Source: Chloroflexota bacterium
GTDB lineage: Bacteria; Chloroflexota; Anaerolineae; Aggregatilineales; UBA3940
Length of the DNA stretch: 14,466 bases
Reading direction: 5' to 3'
Assembly (NCBI GenBank): GCA_011051745.1
Contig: DRKO01000174.1
Span: forward strand, 1-14,466
Shown: positions 7,267 to 14,466 of the stretch, in pieces
Layout: every line of letters begins with the position of its first letter
Position numbering within the stretch: the first letter of the stretch is position 1
Notes under the pieces: model-generated
What the model saw: the letters and a program-made list of their open reading frames with translations, nothing else
Told to the model about the DNA's origin: nothing
Database searches by the model: none
Program-made: the position numbers and the translations under genes

Positions 7267-7295
7267 ATTATAAACGTACTCAGCCCCCCGCCCAA
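7267..7295 (-). promoter_or_regulatory. Promoter of hpf
   Basis: On the minus strand TATAAT (7267-7272, perfect -10) is preceded by a 17-nt spacer and TTGGGC (7290-7295, matching at three positions). The predicted start near 7260 gives a leader of about 27 nt holding the strong Shine-Dalgarno. This lets hpf be expressed apart from comF and the pilus genes. A consensus -10 suggests housekeeping-sigma control, with no sign of an alternative-sigma site. Confidence 0.65.
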
Positions 7296-7300
7296 ACCAA

Positions 7301-7318
7301 GGCGAGGCAGGACTCGCC
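7301..7318 (-). terminator. Weak terminator-like hairpin after comF
   Basis: GGCGAG/CTCGCC with a 6-nt loop lies 4 nt beyond the comF stop and is followed on the minus strand by TTGGTTTG. The stem is only 6 bp and the T-run is broken, so termination is likely partial. It sits between comF and the hpf promoter. Confidence 0.4.
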
Positions 7319-7322
7319 ACCT

Positions 7323-8087
7323 TCAGAGGTCGGCCACGCTGCCATACCCGGCGGGCTTGAAGGTTGCCCGTGCCAGCGTGACCGCCGAAACGGAGCAGGC
7401 TCCACCTTTCAGGAGCGCTTCGGAACAGGCATTCAGGGTCGCACCGGTCGTGCAAACGTCGTCCACCAGTATGATCGTGGCATCACGCACCTGCGCGGAA
7501 CGGGCGGTGAATGCCCCCGCCACATTCTCCTGTCGTGTCCGGTAATCAAGCTCAACCTGAGGGAGTGTTTCACGGACACGGCGCAAGGCTCCCTGAGGTG
7601 CAGGGCGTGCGCCCCAGCAACGCGCCAGTTCACGGGCCAGCAGTTCGGCCTGATTGTATCCTCGTTCGGCCTCACGGGCAGGAGAGAGGGGAACCGCGCA
7701 CAGCAATGCGGCCGTCGGGGGAGGGGGGAGGACACGCGCCATCGCAGCGGCCAGAGGAACGGCCAGCGTCCGGTGGCCTTCATACTTAAAGGCGTGGATC
7801 GCCCTCCGAAGGCCGTCTTCGTAGTGGAACGCACTTCGAACCCGCGTGAACGCTGGTGGCTGCGTCCGGCAGTGCCAGCACAGGCCCGGTGTCGGGAGGG
7901 CCACGCCGCACACCCGGCAGATCGAGCTCCCCAGCGGCGAGAAGGTTGCCAGGCAGCGGGTGCACAGTTCGTCCCCCAGCCGCCCACATACCACGCAGCG
8001 GGGCGGAAAGATCAGGTCCAGCACGGGCTGGAACAGCCGTCGGACCTGCTCACTCCGATCTGGGGGTCTCTCTTCCGTGACAGGCAC
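7323..8087 (-). CDS. comF: ComF family amidophosphoribosyltransferase-like protein
   Basis: A 254-aa protein of normal ComF/GntX length. The GTG at 8087 is taken as start: an in-frame TAA lies five codons upstream and AAGGGG precedes it by 8 nt. Eight cysteines in four CxxC pairs (C31/34, C42/45, C57/60, C70/73) form the N-terminal double zinc-ribbon. The middle shows AFKYEGHRTLA (99-109) and VPLSPAREAERGYNQAELLA (132-151). The PRPP-binding motif ILVDDVCTTGAT (206-217) marks the type I phosphoribosyltransferase fold. In naturally transformable bacteria ComFC helps take up single-stranded DNA together with ComFA and DprA; in non-competent bacteria the role is unclear. No other competence gene is in the window, although the Tad pilus genes directly upstream on the same strand make a functional link tempting. 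I infer only a shared direction of transcription, since 127 nt separate it from tadC. Confidence 0.9.
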   Translation of the reverse strand: MPVTEERPPDRSEQVRRLFQPVLDLIFPPRCVVCGRLGDELCTRCLATFSPLGSSICRVCGVALPTPGLCWHCRTQPPAFTRVRSAFHYEDGLRRAIHAFKYEGHRTLAVPLAAAMARVLPPPPTAALLCAVPLSPAREAERGYNQAELLARELARCWGARPAPQGALRRVRETLPQVELDYRTRQENVAGAFTARSAQVRDATIILVDDVCTTGATLNACSEALLKGGACSVSAVTLARATFKPAGYGSVADL

Positions 8088-8115
8088 CAGCCGGGCCCCT
8101 TACCGGGAACGCGAC

Positions 8116-8201
8116 AGGAATTCCTTCGCACTCCCTCGAAGCAAACCCCTTCGCCGCAGATTGGCCTGAGGGCCTGCTTATCCCGAACGACGGAGGTCGT
8201 T
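8116..8201 (-). other. Hairpins in the tadC-comF gap
   Basis: The 127-nt gap (8088-8214) holds a 6-bp stem AACGAC/GTCGTT with a 4-nt loop (8186-8201), then a GGCC-CTCA-GGCC mini-stem, then the 10-bp palindrome AGGAATTCCT (8116-8125). None is followed by a T-run, so a true terminator for the tad unit is not visible. I also see no convincing promoter for comF, so read-through from the tad genes is the simplest reading. Confidence 0.35.
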
Positions 8202-8214
8202 ACACTTGCCGGGC

Positions 8215-9165
8215 TTATCCACCACCAAAGAAGGACTTATAAAGCTGCACAGCCGCCGGCCCCAGAATAACCAGCCAGATGGACGGGAAGATCAGGATAA
8301 CGAGGGGGATCATCATCTTGATCGGCGCCTGCTGGGCTTTCTCCTGAGCACGCTGTCGCCGCTTAACGCGCATCTGGTCGGCCTGAATCTTCAGCACGCG
8401 CGAGATGCTGACACCGAGTTGGTCGGCCTGGATGATGGCTGCCGTAAAGCTGGTTACGTCGGGGACATCCATGCTTTCTGCCATCGAGCGGAGGGCCTCA
8501 CGGCGCGTCTTGCCCAGTTGAATCTCACGGATGACGCGCCCGAAGGCCAGAGCCAGCTCGTTGTCCCACTTTTCGTACACCTGGGCCATGGCCTGGTCAA
8601 AGCCAAGGCCAGCCTCAACCGCAATGGACATCAGGTCGAGGGCATCCGGCAGGGCCTTGATGATCGCCTGCTGACGGCGTGTGATTTTGCTGGAAAGCCA
8701 CATCTGGGGCATCATGAAGCCCAGCACTGCGCCTCCCACGCCACCCGCGATCAGATAGATGGCCGACTTGCGGGAGAAGAGCAGGATCATCATAACCGAG
8801 AGGCCCAGCATTCCCAGAAGGCGCATGGCCCAGAACACGGAGGGCGTGAGGCCGCTGGGGTTGCCCGCCAGATCTAACATGCGCTGGGTTCGCTCCAGTG
8901 CCTGCTGAGGAGCGAACTGGGTGGTGAACTTGGCGATCTGTTGTAACAGTGGTATCAGGACACGCTGGGTGAAGGGGATGGACATCTCGATCTCTTCGAG
9001 ATTCGCTACCACCTCCTGTTGAGAGCCATACTCGGCCAGCCGCTCGGCCAGCGGGTCTTTCTGATTAGCGTTCGACACGCCGATCGCAATCAGGGCGATG
9101 GCGATCAGAAGAGCAATTCCACCCAGCACAAAAGGCAGGAACTGCAGTAGATTAATTCCTTCCAC
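8215..9165 (-). CDS. tadC: Tad pilus inner-membrane platform protein TadC
   Basis: A 316-aa type II secretion F-domain protein. The GTG at 9165 is chosen because AGGGGGT lies about 7-8 nt upstream; MEGINLLQFLPFVLGG follows as an N-terminal membrane helix (about 9-30). Two more hydrophobic stretches lie near residues 115-155, then the cytoplasmic T2SSF domain (about 170-280) with ALPDALDLMSIAVEAGLGFDQAM and the conserved VTSFTAAIIQADQLGVSISRVL, and a last helix PLVILIFPSIWLVILGPAAV close to the C-terminus. Together with TadB it forms the membrane platform on which the TadA ATPase works to assemble Flp pili. It follows tadB after 31 nt and is the last tad gene of the run. Prepilin peptidase and minor pilin genes do not follow; they must lie elsewhere. 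Confidence 0.93.
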   Translation of the reverse strand: MEGINLLQFLPFVLGGIALLIAIALIAIGVSNANQKDPLAERLAEYGSQQEVVANLEEIEMSIPFTQRVLIPLLQQIAKFTTQFAPQQALERTQRMLDLAGNPSGLTPSVFWAMRLLGMLGLSVMMILLFSRKSAIYLIAGGVGGAVLGFMMPQMWLSSKITRRQQAIIKALPDALDLMSIAVEAGLGFDQAMAQVYEKWDNELALAFGRVIREIQLGKTRREALRSMAESMDVPDVTSFTAAIIQADQLGVSISRVLKIQADQMRVKRRQRAQEKAQQAPIKMMIPLVILIFPSIWLVILGPAAVQLYKSFFGGG

Positions 9166-9196
9166 AGCGCTTACCCCCTACTTCTCACCAACCATC

Positions 9197-10252
9197 TCAG
9201 ACCTCAATATCAGTAATGCGTCGGATCACTGCCAGACCGATTGCCATCAGCGTCAGGCCGAGCGCGATAATGGGCCAGCCGCAGGGGATGGGTATTCCGG
9301 GGATATACGCCCCTCCGCGCTCCGGGCCAAAGAAGAGGGCCCCCATGTACTGTGGCCTGACGATGTACAGGAAGATGGCAATACCGAACGGCAGCGACCC
9401 GACCAGCGTACCGGTCGCGCGGCCTGAGGCGGTCAGCGTCCGTATCTCGCCCTTGATGCGGATGCGCTCCCGGATAGTGTGGCTGATCGTCTCCAGAATC
9501 TCGGCCAGATTACCGCCGACCTCACGCTGGATGTTCACGGCTGTGAAGACGAGATCGAGGTCCTCGCTCTCAATGCGGGCCAGCATGTTGTTCAACGCCA
9601 CTTCGATGGGGATACCGATGGCGATCTCGGCCACCACGCGCTTGAACTCGTCGCTGGCCGGGGAGGGAGCCTCACGGGCGACGGTCTCCATGGCCTGGGG
9701 GACGCTGAACCCGGCCCGCAGGGAGTTCACCCACAGATTGAGAATGTCGGGCAATTGCTCGTTGAAGGCGTTCAGCCGTCGCTTCTGCCGGATCGAGACG
9801 TAGATACGCGGGAGGAACAGCCCGACGACGAACCCGATGCCGCCGATTGCCACCCCCCGGATCAGGTAGCCCACCCCGCCCAGCAGGAAGGCCATCACGA
9901 GGTGCATCAACAGGTACTCGCTGACCGTTAGCTTGAGGTCGGCCTTGCGCAACTGGGAGCGGATGTTACCGGCGATCCCCCGACGGGCGAGGAGGTTATC
10001 CAGCCGCTCGGCCATCGCCTCGCGGGTGCTCTTGCCGGTCGTCTCCTGAGCGGCGGCAGTATCAGCCGGGCCGGGCCGCCACTCGCTCTCGAGGAACTGA
10101 TCCAGACGATCCAGATCGCCCGCGCCGCTGCGGTTCCGCCTTCTCACGATCAGGAAAATAACGCCGCCCACCAGAAGGGCAGGCAGTATGCAGAGCACTA
10201 CTGGGGCCAGCACTCCCAGCGCCGTCAGGAGCGTTGCAATTAACCCTTCCAT
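9197..10252 (-). CDS. tadB: Tad pilus inner-membrane platform protein TadB
   Basis: A 351-aa T2SSF-domain protein. A GTG at 10258 is in frame two codons earlier, but the GGAGGT upstream is 8 nt from the ATG at 10252 and only 2 nt from the GTG, so the ATG is preferred. Order: an N-terminal helix (about 8-37) ending in a basic stop RRRNRS; a charged cytoplasmic region (40-110); two helices near 112-150; the T2SSF domain (about 165-275) with LPDILNLWVNSLRAGFSVPQAMETVA and VNIQREVGGNLAEILETIS; two C-terminal helices. Between the last two helices there is a Gly/Pro-rich loop, FFGPERGGAYIPGIPIPCGWP, longer than I would expect for a tight turn. It partners TadC and binds TadA. It is separated from tadA by 185 nt of hairpin-rich sequence, unlike the 30-31 nt gaps elsewhere in the cluster. 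Confidence 0.93.
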   Translation of the reverse strand: MEGLIATLLTALGVLAPVVLCILPALLVGGVIFLIVRRRNRSGAGDLDRLDQFLESEWRPGPADTAAAQETTGKSTREAMAERLDNLLARRGIAGNIRSQLRKADLKLTVSEYLLMHLVMAFLLGGVGYLIRGVAIGGIGFVVGLFLPRIYVSIRQKRRLNAFNEQLPDILNLWVNSLRAGFSVPQAMETVAREAPSPASDEFKRVVAEIAIGIPIEVALNNMLARIESEDLDLVFTAVNIQREVGGNLAEILETISHTIRERIRIKGEIRTLTASGRATGTLVGSLPFGIAIFLYIVRPQYMGALFFGPERGGAYIPGIPIPCGWPIIALGLTLMAIGLAVIRRITDIEV

Positions 10253-10347
10253 CCTCACCTACCTCCACACAACCATCCCTGCGTCCCTGAAGTCCCTTTC
10301 CCTGCCCGGAGGAGTATGTTGTTGTGGGACTCTGTCACGGCAGGAGG

Positions 10348-10431
10348 GCCTCCGAATGACCCGGAGGCAGGGTGCAGAGAAACCACCCTGCCCGCCTTAT
10401 TCGTTCTTGCGTACTCGCAGGCTCCAGCCTG
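10348..10431 (-). promoter_or_regulatory. Hairpin cluster between tadA and tadB
   Basis: In transcript order on the minus strand: a CAGGCT/AGCCTG stem (10418-10431), a 9-bp perfect stem GGCAGGGTG/CACCCTGCC with a 9-nt loop (10366-10374 with 10384-10392), and a 7-bp stem GCCTCCG/CGGAGGC (10348-10354 with 10362-10368). The second and third share three bases, so they cannot both form fully. No T-run follows, so this is not an evident terminator. mRNA processing, 3'-end stabilisation of the upstream message or attenuation are the options; no promoter for tadB is obvious. Confidence 0.5.
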
Positions 10432-10437
10432 ATATCT

Positions 10438-11850
10438 TTAGTAGCGTCCGACGCCGAACACCGCCGGAGGCAACTGGATACCGGCATCAATGATTCTATC
10501 AATATTCTTGGGCCGCAGGCCAGTGGGCCGGATGCGGCCAACGATGCGGCGGCCATCCATGCCGGTCTGCTCGAACTCGAACAGGTCGGCCATCGTGATG
10601 ACGTCGCCCTCCATCCCCTGTATCTCGGAGACTTTGACGATCTTCCGCGTGCCGTCCCGCATACGATCCTGATGTACGATCAGGTGGACGGCGGAGGCGA
10701 TCTGCTCACGGATGGCGCGGGAGGGCAGGTCCATTCCGGCCATCAGGCACATTGTCTCCAGACGGGCCAGCGTGTCACGCGGGCTGTTGCTGTGGACGGT
10801 GCTCATTGAGCCGTCGTGGCCGGTGTTCATGGCCTGGATCATGTCCAGCGCCTCACCCCCTCGCGCCTCGCCCACGATGATGCGGTCGGGGCGCATTCTC
10901 AGGGAGTTGATCACCAGATCGCGGATGGTGATCTCACCCTGGCCTTCGATATTGGGCGGGCGGCTCTCCAGGCGGACGACATGCTCCTGCCGGAGCTGGA
11001 GCTCGGCGGCGTTCTCAATCGTGATGATGCGCTCGTCGGCGGGGATGAACCCGGAGAGGATATTCAGCAGGGTTGTCTTGCCGGAGCCCGTGCCCCCTGA
11101 GATGATGATGTTAAACTGGGCGATGACGCAGGCCCGGAGGAACTCCATCAGCTCAACGGTCGCGGAGCCGTAGTCAATGATGTTCTGGACGGTGAGAGGA
11201 ACTTTGGAGAACTTACGGATCGTCAGTGCAGAGCCGTCAATCGCGATGGGCGGGATCACGGCGTTGACGCGGGAGCCATCCGGGAGACGGGCGTCCACGT
11301 AAGGGGAGCTCTCGTCAATACGGCGGCCCAGCGGCGCGACGATCCGGTCAATGATGCGCCGGAGGTGTTCCTCGCTCTCAAAGTGGACGGGAACCGATTC
11401 GAGCAGGCCGCCGCGCTCCACGTATATCTTGTCATGCCCGACGGTCATAATCTCGGTGATCTCCGGGTCTTCGAGCAGCGGCTCAAGAGGCCCGTATCCC
11501 AGCAGCTCCGCCACGATCTGATCATGCAGCCTGCGCCGCTCATTGCGTGCCAGAACGATGTTCTCCTCGGCCAGGATGGTGTTAAAGAGCTCGTCAATGC
11601 GGGCCCGCAGTTCCTCCATCCGGGTCATGTCGAACATATCGCCGGGGCCGAGGTCCTCCAGGAGGCGGCTCTGAACCAGGGATTTGATGTCCACACCGCC
11701 GTACTGTCCGATCATGCCGTGAACCGGCTCGCGACGCTGACGCAGACGGGAGAGGCCTTCATCTCGCTGGGGCGAAGGCGTAGGACTGCCAGCACCGCTC
11801 TGACCACCTGACCCCTGACTCTTTTCAATTCGTTTCAACAGACTGGACAC
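10438..11850 (-). CDS. tadA: Tad pilus assembly ATPase TadA/CpaF
   Basis: A 470-aa secretion ATPase of the TadA/CpaF subgroup. It starts at GTG 11850, with GAGGAG 6 nt upstream. Residues 1-45 are a charged, low-complexity tail. The N-domain carries IVAELLGYGPLEPLLEDPEITEIM (112-135), the hallmark of this subgroup, and DARLPDGSRVNAVIPP (186-201). The catalytic domain has the Walker A GGTGSGKT (252-259), the Asp-box/Walker B region DRIIVGEARGGEA with E328, and the His-box TGHDGSMSTVHS (343-354). All catalytic residues are present, so it should be active. It hydrolyses ATP as a cytoplasmic hexamer to drive extension (and in some systems retraction) of Flp pili through TadB and TadC. It lies 30 nt after tadZ and is clearly in one transcription unit with it. 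The stop is TAA at 10438-10440, after the C-terminal FGVGRY. Confidence 0.95.
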   Translation of the reverse strand: MSSLLKRIEKSQGSGGQSGAGSPTPSPQRDEGLSRLRQRREPVHGMIGQYGGVDIKSLVQSRLLEDLGPGDMFDMTRMEELRARIDELFNTILAEENIVLARNERRRLHDQIVAELLGYGPLEPLLEDPEITEIMTVGHDKIYVERGGLLESVPVHFESEEHLRRIIDRIVAPLGRRIDESSPYVDARLPDGSRVNAVIPPIAIDGSALTIRKFSKVPLTVQNIIDYGSATVELMEFLRACVIAQFNIIISGGTGSGKTTLLNILSGFIPADERIITIENAAELQLRQEHVVRLESRPPNIEGQGEITIRDLVINSLRMRPDRIIVGEARGGEALDMIQAMNTGHDGSMSTVHSNSPRDTLARLETMCLMAGMDLPSRAIREQIASAVHLIVHQDRMRDGTRKIVKVSEIQGMEGDVITMADLFEFEQTGMDGRRIVGRIRPTGLRPKNIDRIIDAGIQLPPAVFGVGRY

Positions 11851-11880
11851 TGTACACTCCTCTCTGCCGACAGCAACAGA

Positions 11881-13161
<1,281 letters not shown>

Positions 13162-13248
13162 GTGCCTTAACCACCCTCAATTTTCCTGTACCACTGGTCT
13201 GGACATCCACCCCGTCGCAGCCAGCAAGGAGGCCGGGTTGCCCATCGG

Positions 13249-13380
13249 ACAGGTGCTGTGTGTGAAACGCAGCAGGATTTTAACAAATCCCCCCGCGTTT
13301 CTGCGAAGCAAGCCCTCTTTCTTTAGTAGATTGTAAGGGCTCACCTGTGGGGTGCCGGGTAGCTGGCTGTTGATGCCCGG
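13249..13380 (-). promoter_or_regulatory. Structured 5' leader of the tad operon (candidate RNA element)
   Basis: On the minus-strand transcript a CCGGG/CCCGG hairpin (13376-13380 with 13355-13359) starts at the predicted transcript end. It is followed by a three-way junction. P1 is ACAGGTG/CACCTGT (13342-13348 with 13249-13255, 7 bp). P2 is AGCCCT/AGGGCT (13336-13341 with 13311-13316), flush against P1. P3 is GAAACGC/GCGTTTC (13295-13301 with 13264-13270), capped by an inner stem GGATTT/AAATCC around a GTTA loop. The remaining 87 nt to the tadZ ATG could act as an expression platform. I compared it mentally with c-di-GMP, SAM, TPP, cobalamin and THF classes and found no match. Pairing was found by eye; no folding energy was computed. 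This is the main content of the 392-nt gene-free stretch 13162-13553. Confidence 0.5.
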
Positions 13381-13385
13381 TTTCT

Positions 13386-13413
13386 ACTATACCCGAATCA
13401 CCTACTGTGTCAA
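13386..13413 (-). promoter_or_regulatory. Promoter of the tad operon
   Basis: TTGACA (13408-13413, perfect -35) and TATAGT (13386-13391, five of six) with a 16-nt spacer on the minus strand form the best sigma-70-type promoter in the window. The predicted start near 13380 leaves about 218 nt before the tadZ ATG. It lies just downstream of the flp terminator, so flp and tadZ form separate transcription units. Confidence 0.8.
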
Positions 13414-13481
13414 GCCGGGTGTGCGGGGCCTCGCAGCTCCCGAGCGAGTATGGGGGTGATAAGGTGGTGATAAGTAAAGAA

Positions 13482-13510
13482 CAGAGCCCCACCCATCCGG
13501 TGAGGCTCTG
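13482..13510 (-). terminator. Intrinsic terminator of flp
   Basis: On the minus strand CAGAGCCTCACC pairs with GGTGGGGCTCTG (12 pairs, one G-T) around a 5-nt loop and is followed by TTCTTTACTT. It begins 44 nt after the flp stop codon and precedes the tad promoter. A strong stem with a T-rich tail makes this the clearest terminator on the pilus side of the window. Confidence 0.85.
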
Positions 13511-13553
13511 CGTTCCTTCGTTCCCGGACATGCCGGGAATAGAGAAGAAGGAT

Positions 13554-13700
13554 TTACAGGTTCTGAACGATGTTGCTGAACACGTTGCCGATCGTGGGGC
13601 CAAGCAGCGTCAGGATGGCGATCACGACGACAGCAACCAGCACGAGGATCAGTGCGTACTCTACAAGACCCTGACCTTCTTCACGAGGAATGAACAACAT
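13554..13700 (-). CDS. flp: Flp-type major pilin
   Basis: A 48-aa prepilin starting at ATG 13700, with AAAGGAG 7 nt upstream. The leader is MLFIPREEG; the processing motif G/QGLVEY puts cleavage after G9, with E at +5 and Y at +6 of the mature protein, exactly the Flp pattern recognised by a TadV-type peptidase. The hydrophobic helix ALILVLVAVVVIAILTLLG (16-34) is followed by a short polar tail ending NIVQNL. The mature pilin would be about 39 residues, short as is normal for this family. It should be polymerised by TadA/B/C encoded downstream to give an adhesive pilus. It has its own promoter and terminator, allowing the abundant pilin to be made in excess over the machine. No pseudopilin (TadE/F) genes are next to it. 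Confidence 0.93.
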   Translation of the reverse strand: MLFIPREEGQGLVEYALILVLVAVVVIAILTLLGPTIGNVFSNIVQNL

Positions 13701-13742
13701 TGTTTTACTCCTTTAGAGAATAAAATTTAGTTACCTGCTCTG

Positions 13743-13771
13743 AGTATACATCAGCCAAAAAGTATAGTAAA
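13743..13771 (-). promoter_or_regulatory. Promoter of flp
   Basis: TTTACT (13766-13771, four of six) and TATACT (13743-13748, five of six) with a 17-nt spacer on the minus strand. The predicted start near 13736 leaves about 36 nt before the ATG, including the strong ribosome site. The region 13720-13840 is markedly AT-rich against the GC-rich surroundings. A second TATACT (13761-13766) has no good -35. Confidence 0.6.
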
Positions 13772-13776
13772 TAGAA

Positions 13777-13792
13777 ATTACAGTCTTGTAAT
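13777..13792. promoter_or_regulatory. Dyad just upstream of the flp -35 (candidate operator)
   Basis: ATTACA-GTCT-TGTAAT is a perfect 6-4-6 inverted repeat centred near position -48 relative to the predicted flp start. That location suits an activator contacting RNA polymerase. In the kinase transcript it could also form a weak AT-only hairpin followed by TTCTATTT, so a poor terminator is the alternative. Confidence 0.4.
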
Positions 13793-13820
13793 GGAATTTT
13801 CACACTTTCTTTATCTCTTG

Positions 13821-13836
13821 TAGTACGCACGTACTA
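13821..13836. promoter_or_regulatory. 7-2-7 inverted repeat between the kinase gene and flp (candidate operator)
   Basis: TAGTACG-CA-CGTACTA is a perfect 7-2-7 inverted repeat lying 6 nt after the kinase stop and about 92 nt upstream of the predicted flp start. NarL/LuxR-type response regulators, the usual partners of HisKA_3 kinases, commonly bind head-to-head heptamers with a 2-bp gap. No T-run follows, so it is not a terminator. The bound protein is unknown. Confidence 0.45.
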
Positions 13837-13842
13837 TCTCTC

Positions 13843-14466
13843 TCAGGCCAGATCGCTGTATTCCGGATACTCCGGCACTTCCTCCGGCTCCGGCCCGGCA
13901 GGGATACTGATCTGAACGGAGGCTCCCTGTCCTGACGTGCTGGTGATACGAAGCTCGCCACCCACCAGATGCAGGCGTTCCTGCAGGGTGCGCAGCCCCA
14001 GCGACTGGTTGCCAGTGGCTTCCAGAGCCAGTGTGCCGGTTCCGAAGCCGCGCCCGTTGTCCTCTACAATGGCACGCACCTCGTCATCGTTCATCTCCAG
14101 AGTTACTTTGACGAGGGTGGCCCGCCCGTGATCGCGGGCGTTCGCCATCAGTTCCTGAATGCCCCGAAACACCAGCACCTCACGGTAGCTCTCCAGACGG
14201 CGAGCCCGTCCATGCATGATGAACTCGGTCTCAATTCCGGTTTTATCGGTGTAGGCGTCTAGATACCGCTTAAGGGTCGGCACAAGGCCGAGGTCTGTCA
14301 GCATCATGGGGCGCAGATCGAAGATGAAGCCCCGCACCCGCTTGAAGGCTTCCCCGGCGGATTCTTTCAGCCTTGCGAGTTCCTCGCGTGCCTTGTCGGC
14401 GTCGCGGTCGAAGAGCTTCTCGCAGATCTCCGCCTGAAGGATGAAGTTGGTCAACGACTGGGCAGG
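13843..14466 (-). CDS. Sensor histidine kinase, HisKA_3 (NarX/DegS) type, 3' part only
   Basis: The window holds the last 207 residues; the gene runs off the right edge. The first visible residues PAQSLTNFILQAEICEKL are the second half of the HisKA_3 H-box (HDGPAQSL), so the phosphorylated His lies three residues outside. The dimerisation helix continues to FIFDLRPMMLTDLGLVPTLKRYL. The HATPase domain follows, with the N-box ELMANARDHG, G1 DNGRGF and G2 GLRTLQERL, ending in GASVQISIP plus a short acidic tail (EPEEVPEYPEY). All visible ATP-binding motifs are intact. Such kinases sense a signal through an N-terminal module (not seen here) and phosphorylate a response regulator, usually with a LuxR-type DNA-binding domain. 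It is read in the same direction as flp and ends 143 nt before it. A link to pilus control is inferred from position. Confidence 0.9.
   Translation of the reverse strand, partial: PAQSLTNFILQAEICEKLFDRDADKAREELARLKESAGEAFKRVRGFIFDLRPMMLTDLGLVPTLKRYLDAYTDKTGIETEFIMHGRARRLESYREVLVFRGIQELMANARDHGRATLVKVTLEMNDDEVRAIVEDNGRGFGTGTLALEATGNQSLGLRTLQERLHLVGGELRITSTSGQGASVQISIPAGPEPEEVPEYPEYSDLA

Noticed and set aside
7234..7455. N-terminal extension of hpf to a start at 7455
   Set aside because: The extension would run through the hpf promoter and into comF in another frame; the ATG at 7233 has a strong Shine-Dalgarno and the family-typical N-terminus.
6790..7545. 251-aa open frame on the plus strand opposite hpf
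   Set aside because: It is antisense to the highly conserved HPF C-terminal domain, and its apparent sense reflects codon mirroring.
7254..8270. 338-aa open frame on the plus strand opposite comF
   Set aside because: It covers the comF zinc-ribbon and PRPP-motif coding region antisense and extends through the hpf promoter; no domain is recognisable.
13201..13248. c-di-GMP-I (GEMM) riboswitch suggested by GGGCAACCC and GCCTCC words in the tad leader
   Set aside because: The words are in the wrong order and the required GACGCAAAGCC-type core and tetraloop-receptor layout are missing.
13821..13836. Terminator of the kinase gene
   Set aside because: The stem has only a 2-nt centre and is followed by A-rich rather than T-rich sequence on the transcribed strand, so an operator is the better reading.

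Overview
The window looks like chromosomal DNA of a GC-rich (roughly 60 % by eye) monoderm-type bacterium, most likely a Chloroflexota member close to Anaerolineae. The reasons are the gene set (a compact Tad/Flp pilus core with a receiver-TadZ fusion, an HNH protein beginning MNQPVLVLNANYEPLN, and a lipoprotein with a long Pro/Thr linker ahead of PD40 propeller repeats) and the absence of any secretin-type gene. The taxon is an inference from gene style; there is no marker gene such as rRNA here.

Layout. Bases 1-548 carry no gene that I can support. They hold a diverged repeat present twice, four short hairpins and a 49-nt array of seven GCCATNN heptamers. On the plus strand follow two overlapping genes for polytopic GT-C/GT39-like glycosyltransferases (549-3913), a double-propeller lipoprotein (4020-5915) and an HNH endonuclease-family protein (6057-6560), the last two each with its own visible promoter element. 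A bidirectional hairpin terminator at 6599-6626 separates these from the minus-strand genes.

Read right to left on the minus strand: the 3' part of a HisKA_3-type sensor kinase (cut by the window edge exactly inside its H-box), a 48-aa Flp pilin with its own promoter and terminator, then tadZ (receiver + MinD-like ATPase), tadA, tadB, tadC, comF and hpf. tadZ has a near-consensus promoter (TTGACA-16-TATAGT) and a leader of about 218 nt. Part of that leader folds on paper into a three-way junction that I do not recognise as a known riboswitch.

How it fits together. TadA (ATPase), TadB and TadC (inner-membrane platform) and TadZ (polar localisation ATPase) form the export machine for the Flp pilin made from the separate upstream unit. 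Prepilin peptidase, pseudopilins and other Tad parts are not in the window. ComF-hpf is a housekeeping tail: hpf has its own consensus -10 and a strong Shine-Dalgarno, so it can be made independently of the pilus genes. The most interesting signals are regulatory: the tad leader RNA, two dyads upstream of flp next to a NarX/DegS-type kinase, the receiver domain of TadZ with all phosphorylation residues intact, and the hairpin-rich gap between tadA and tadB.
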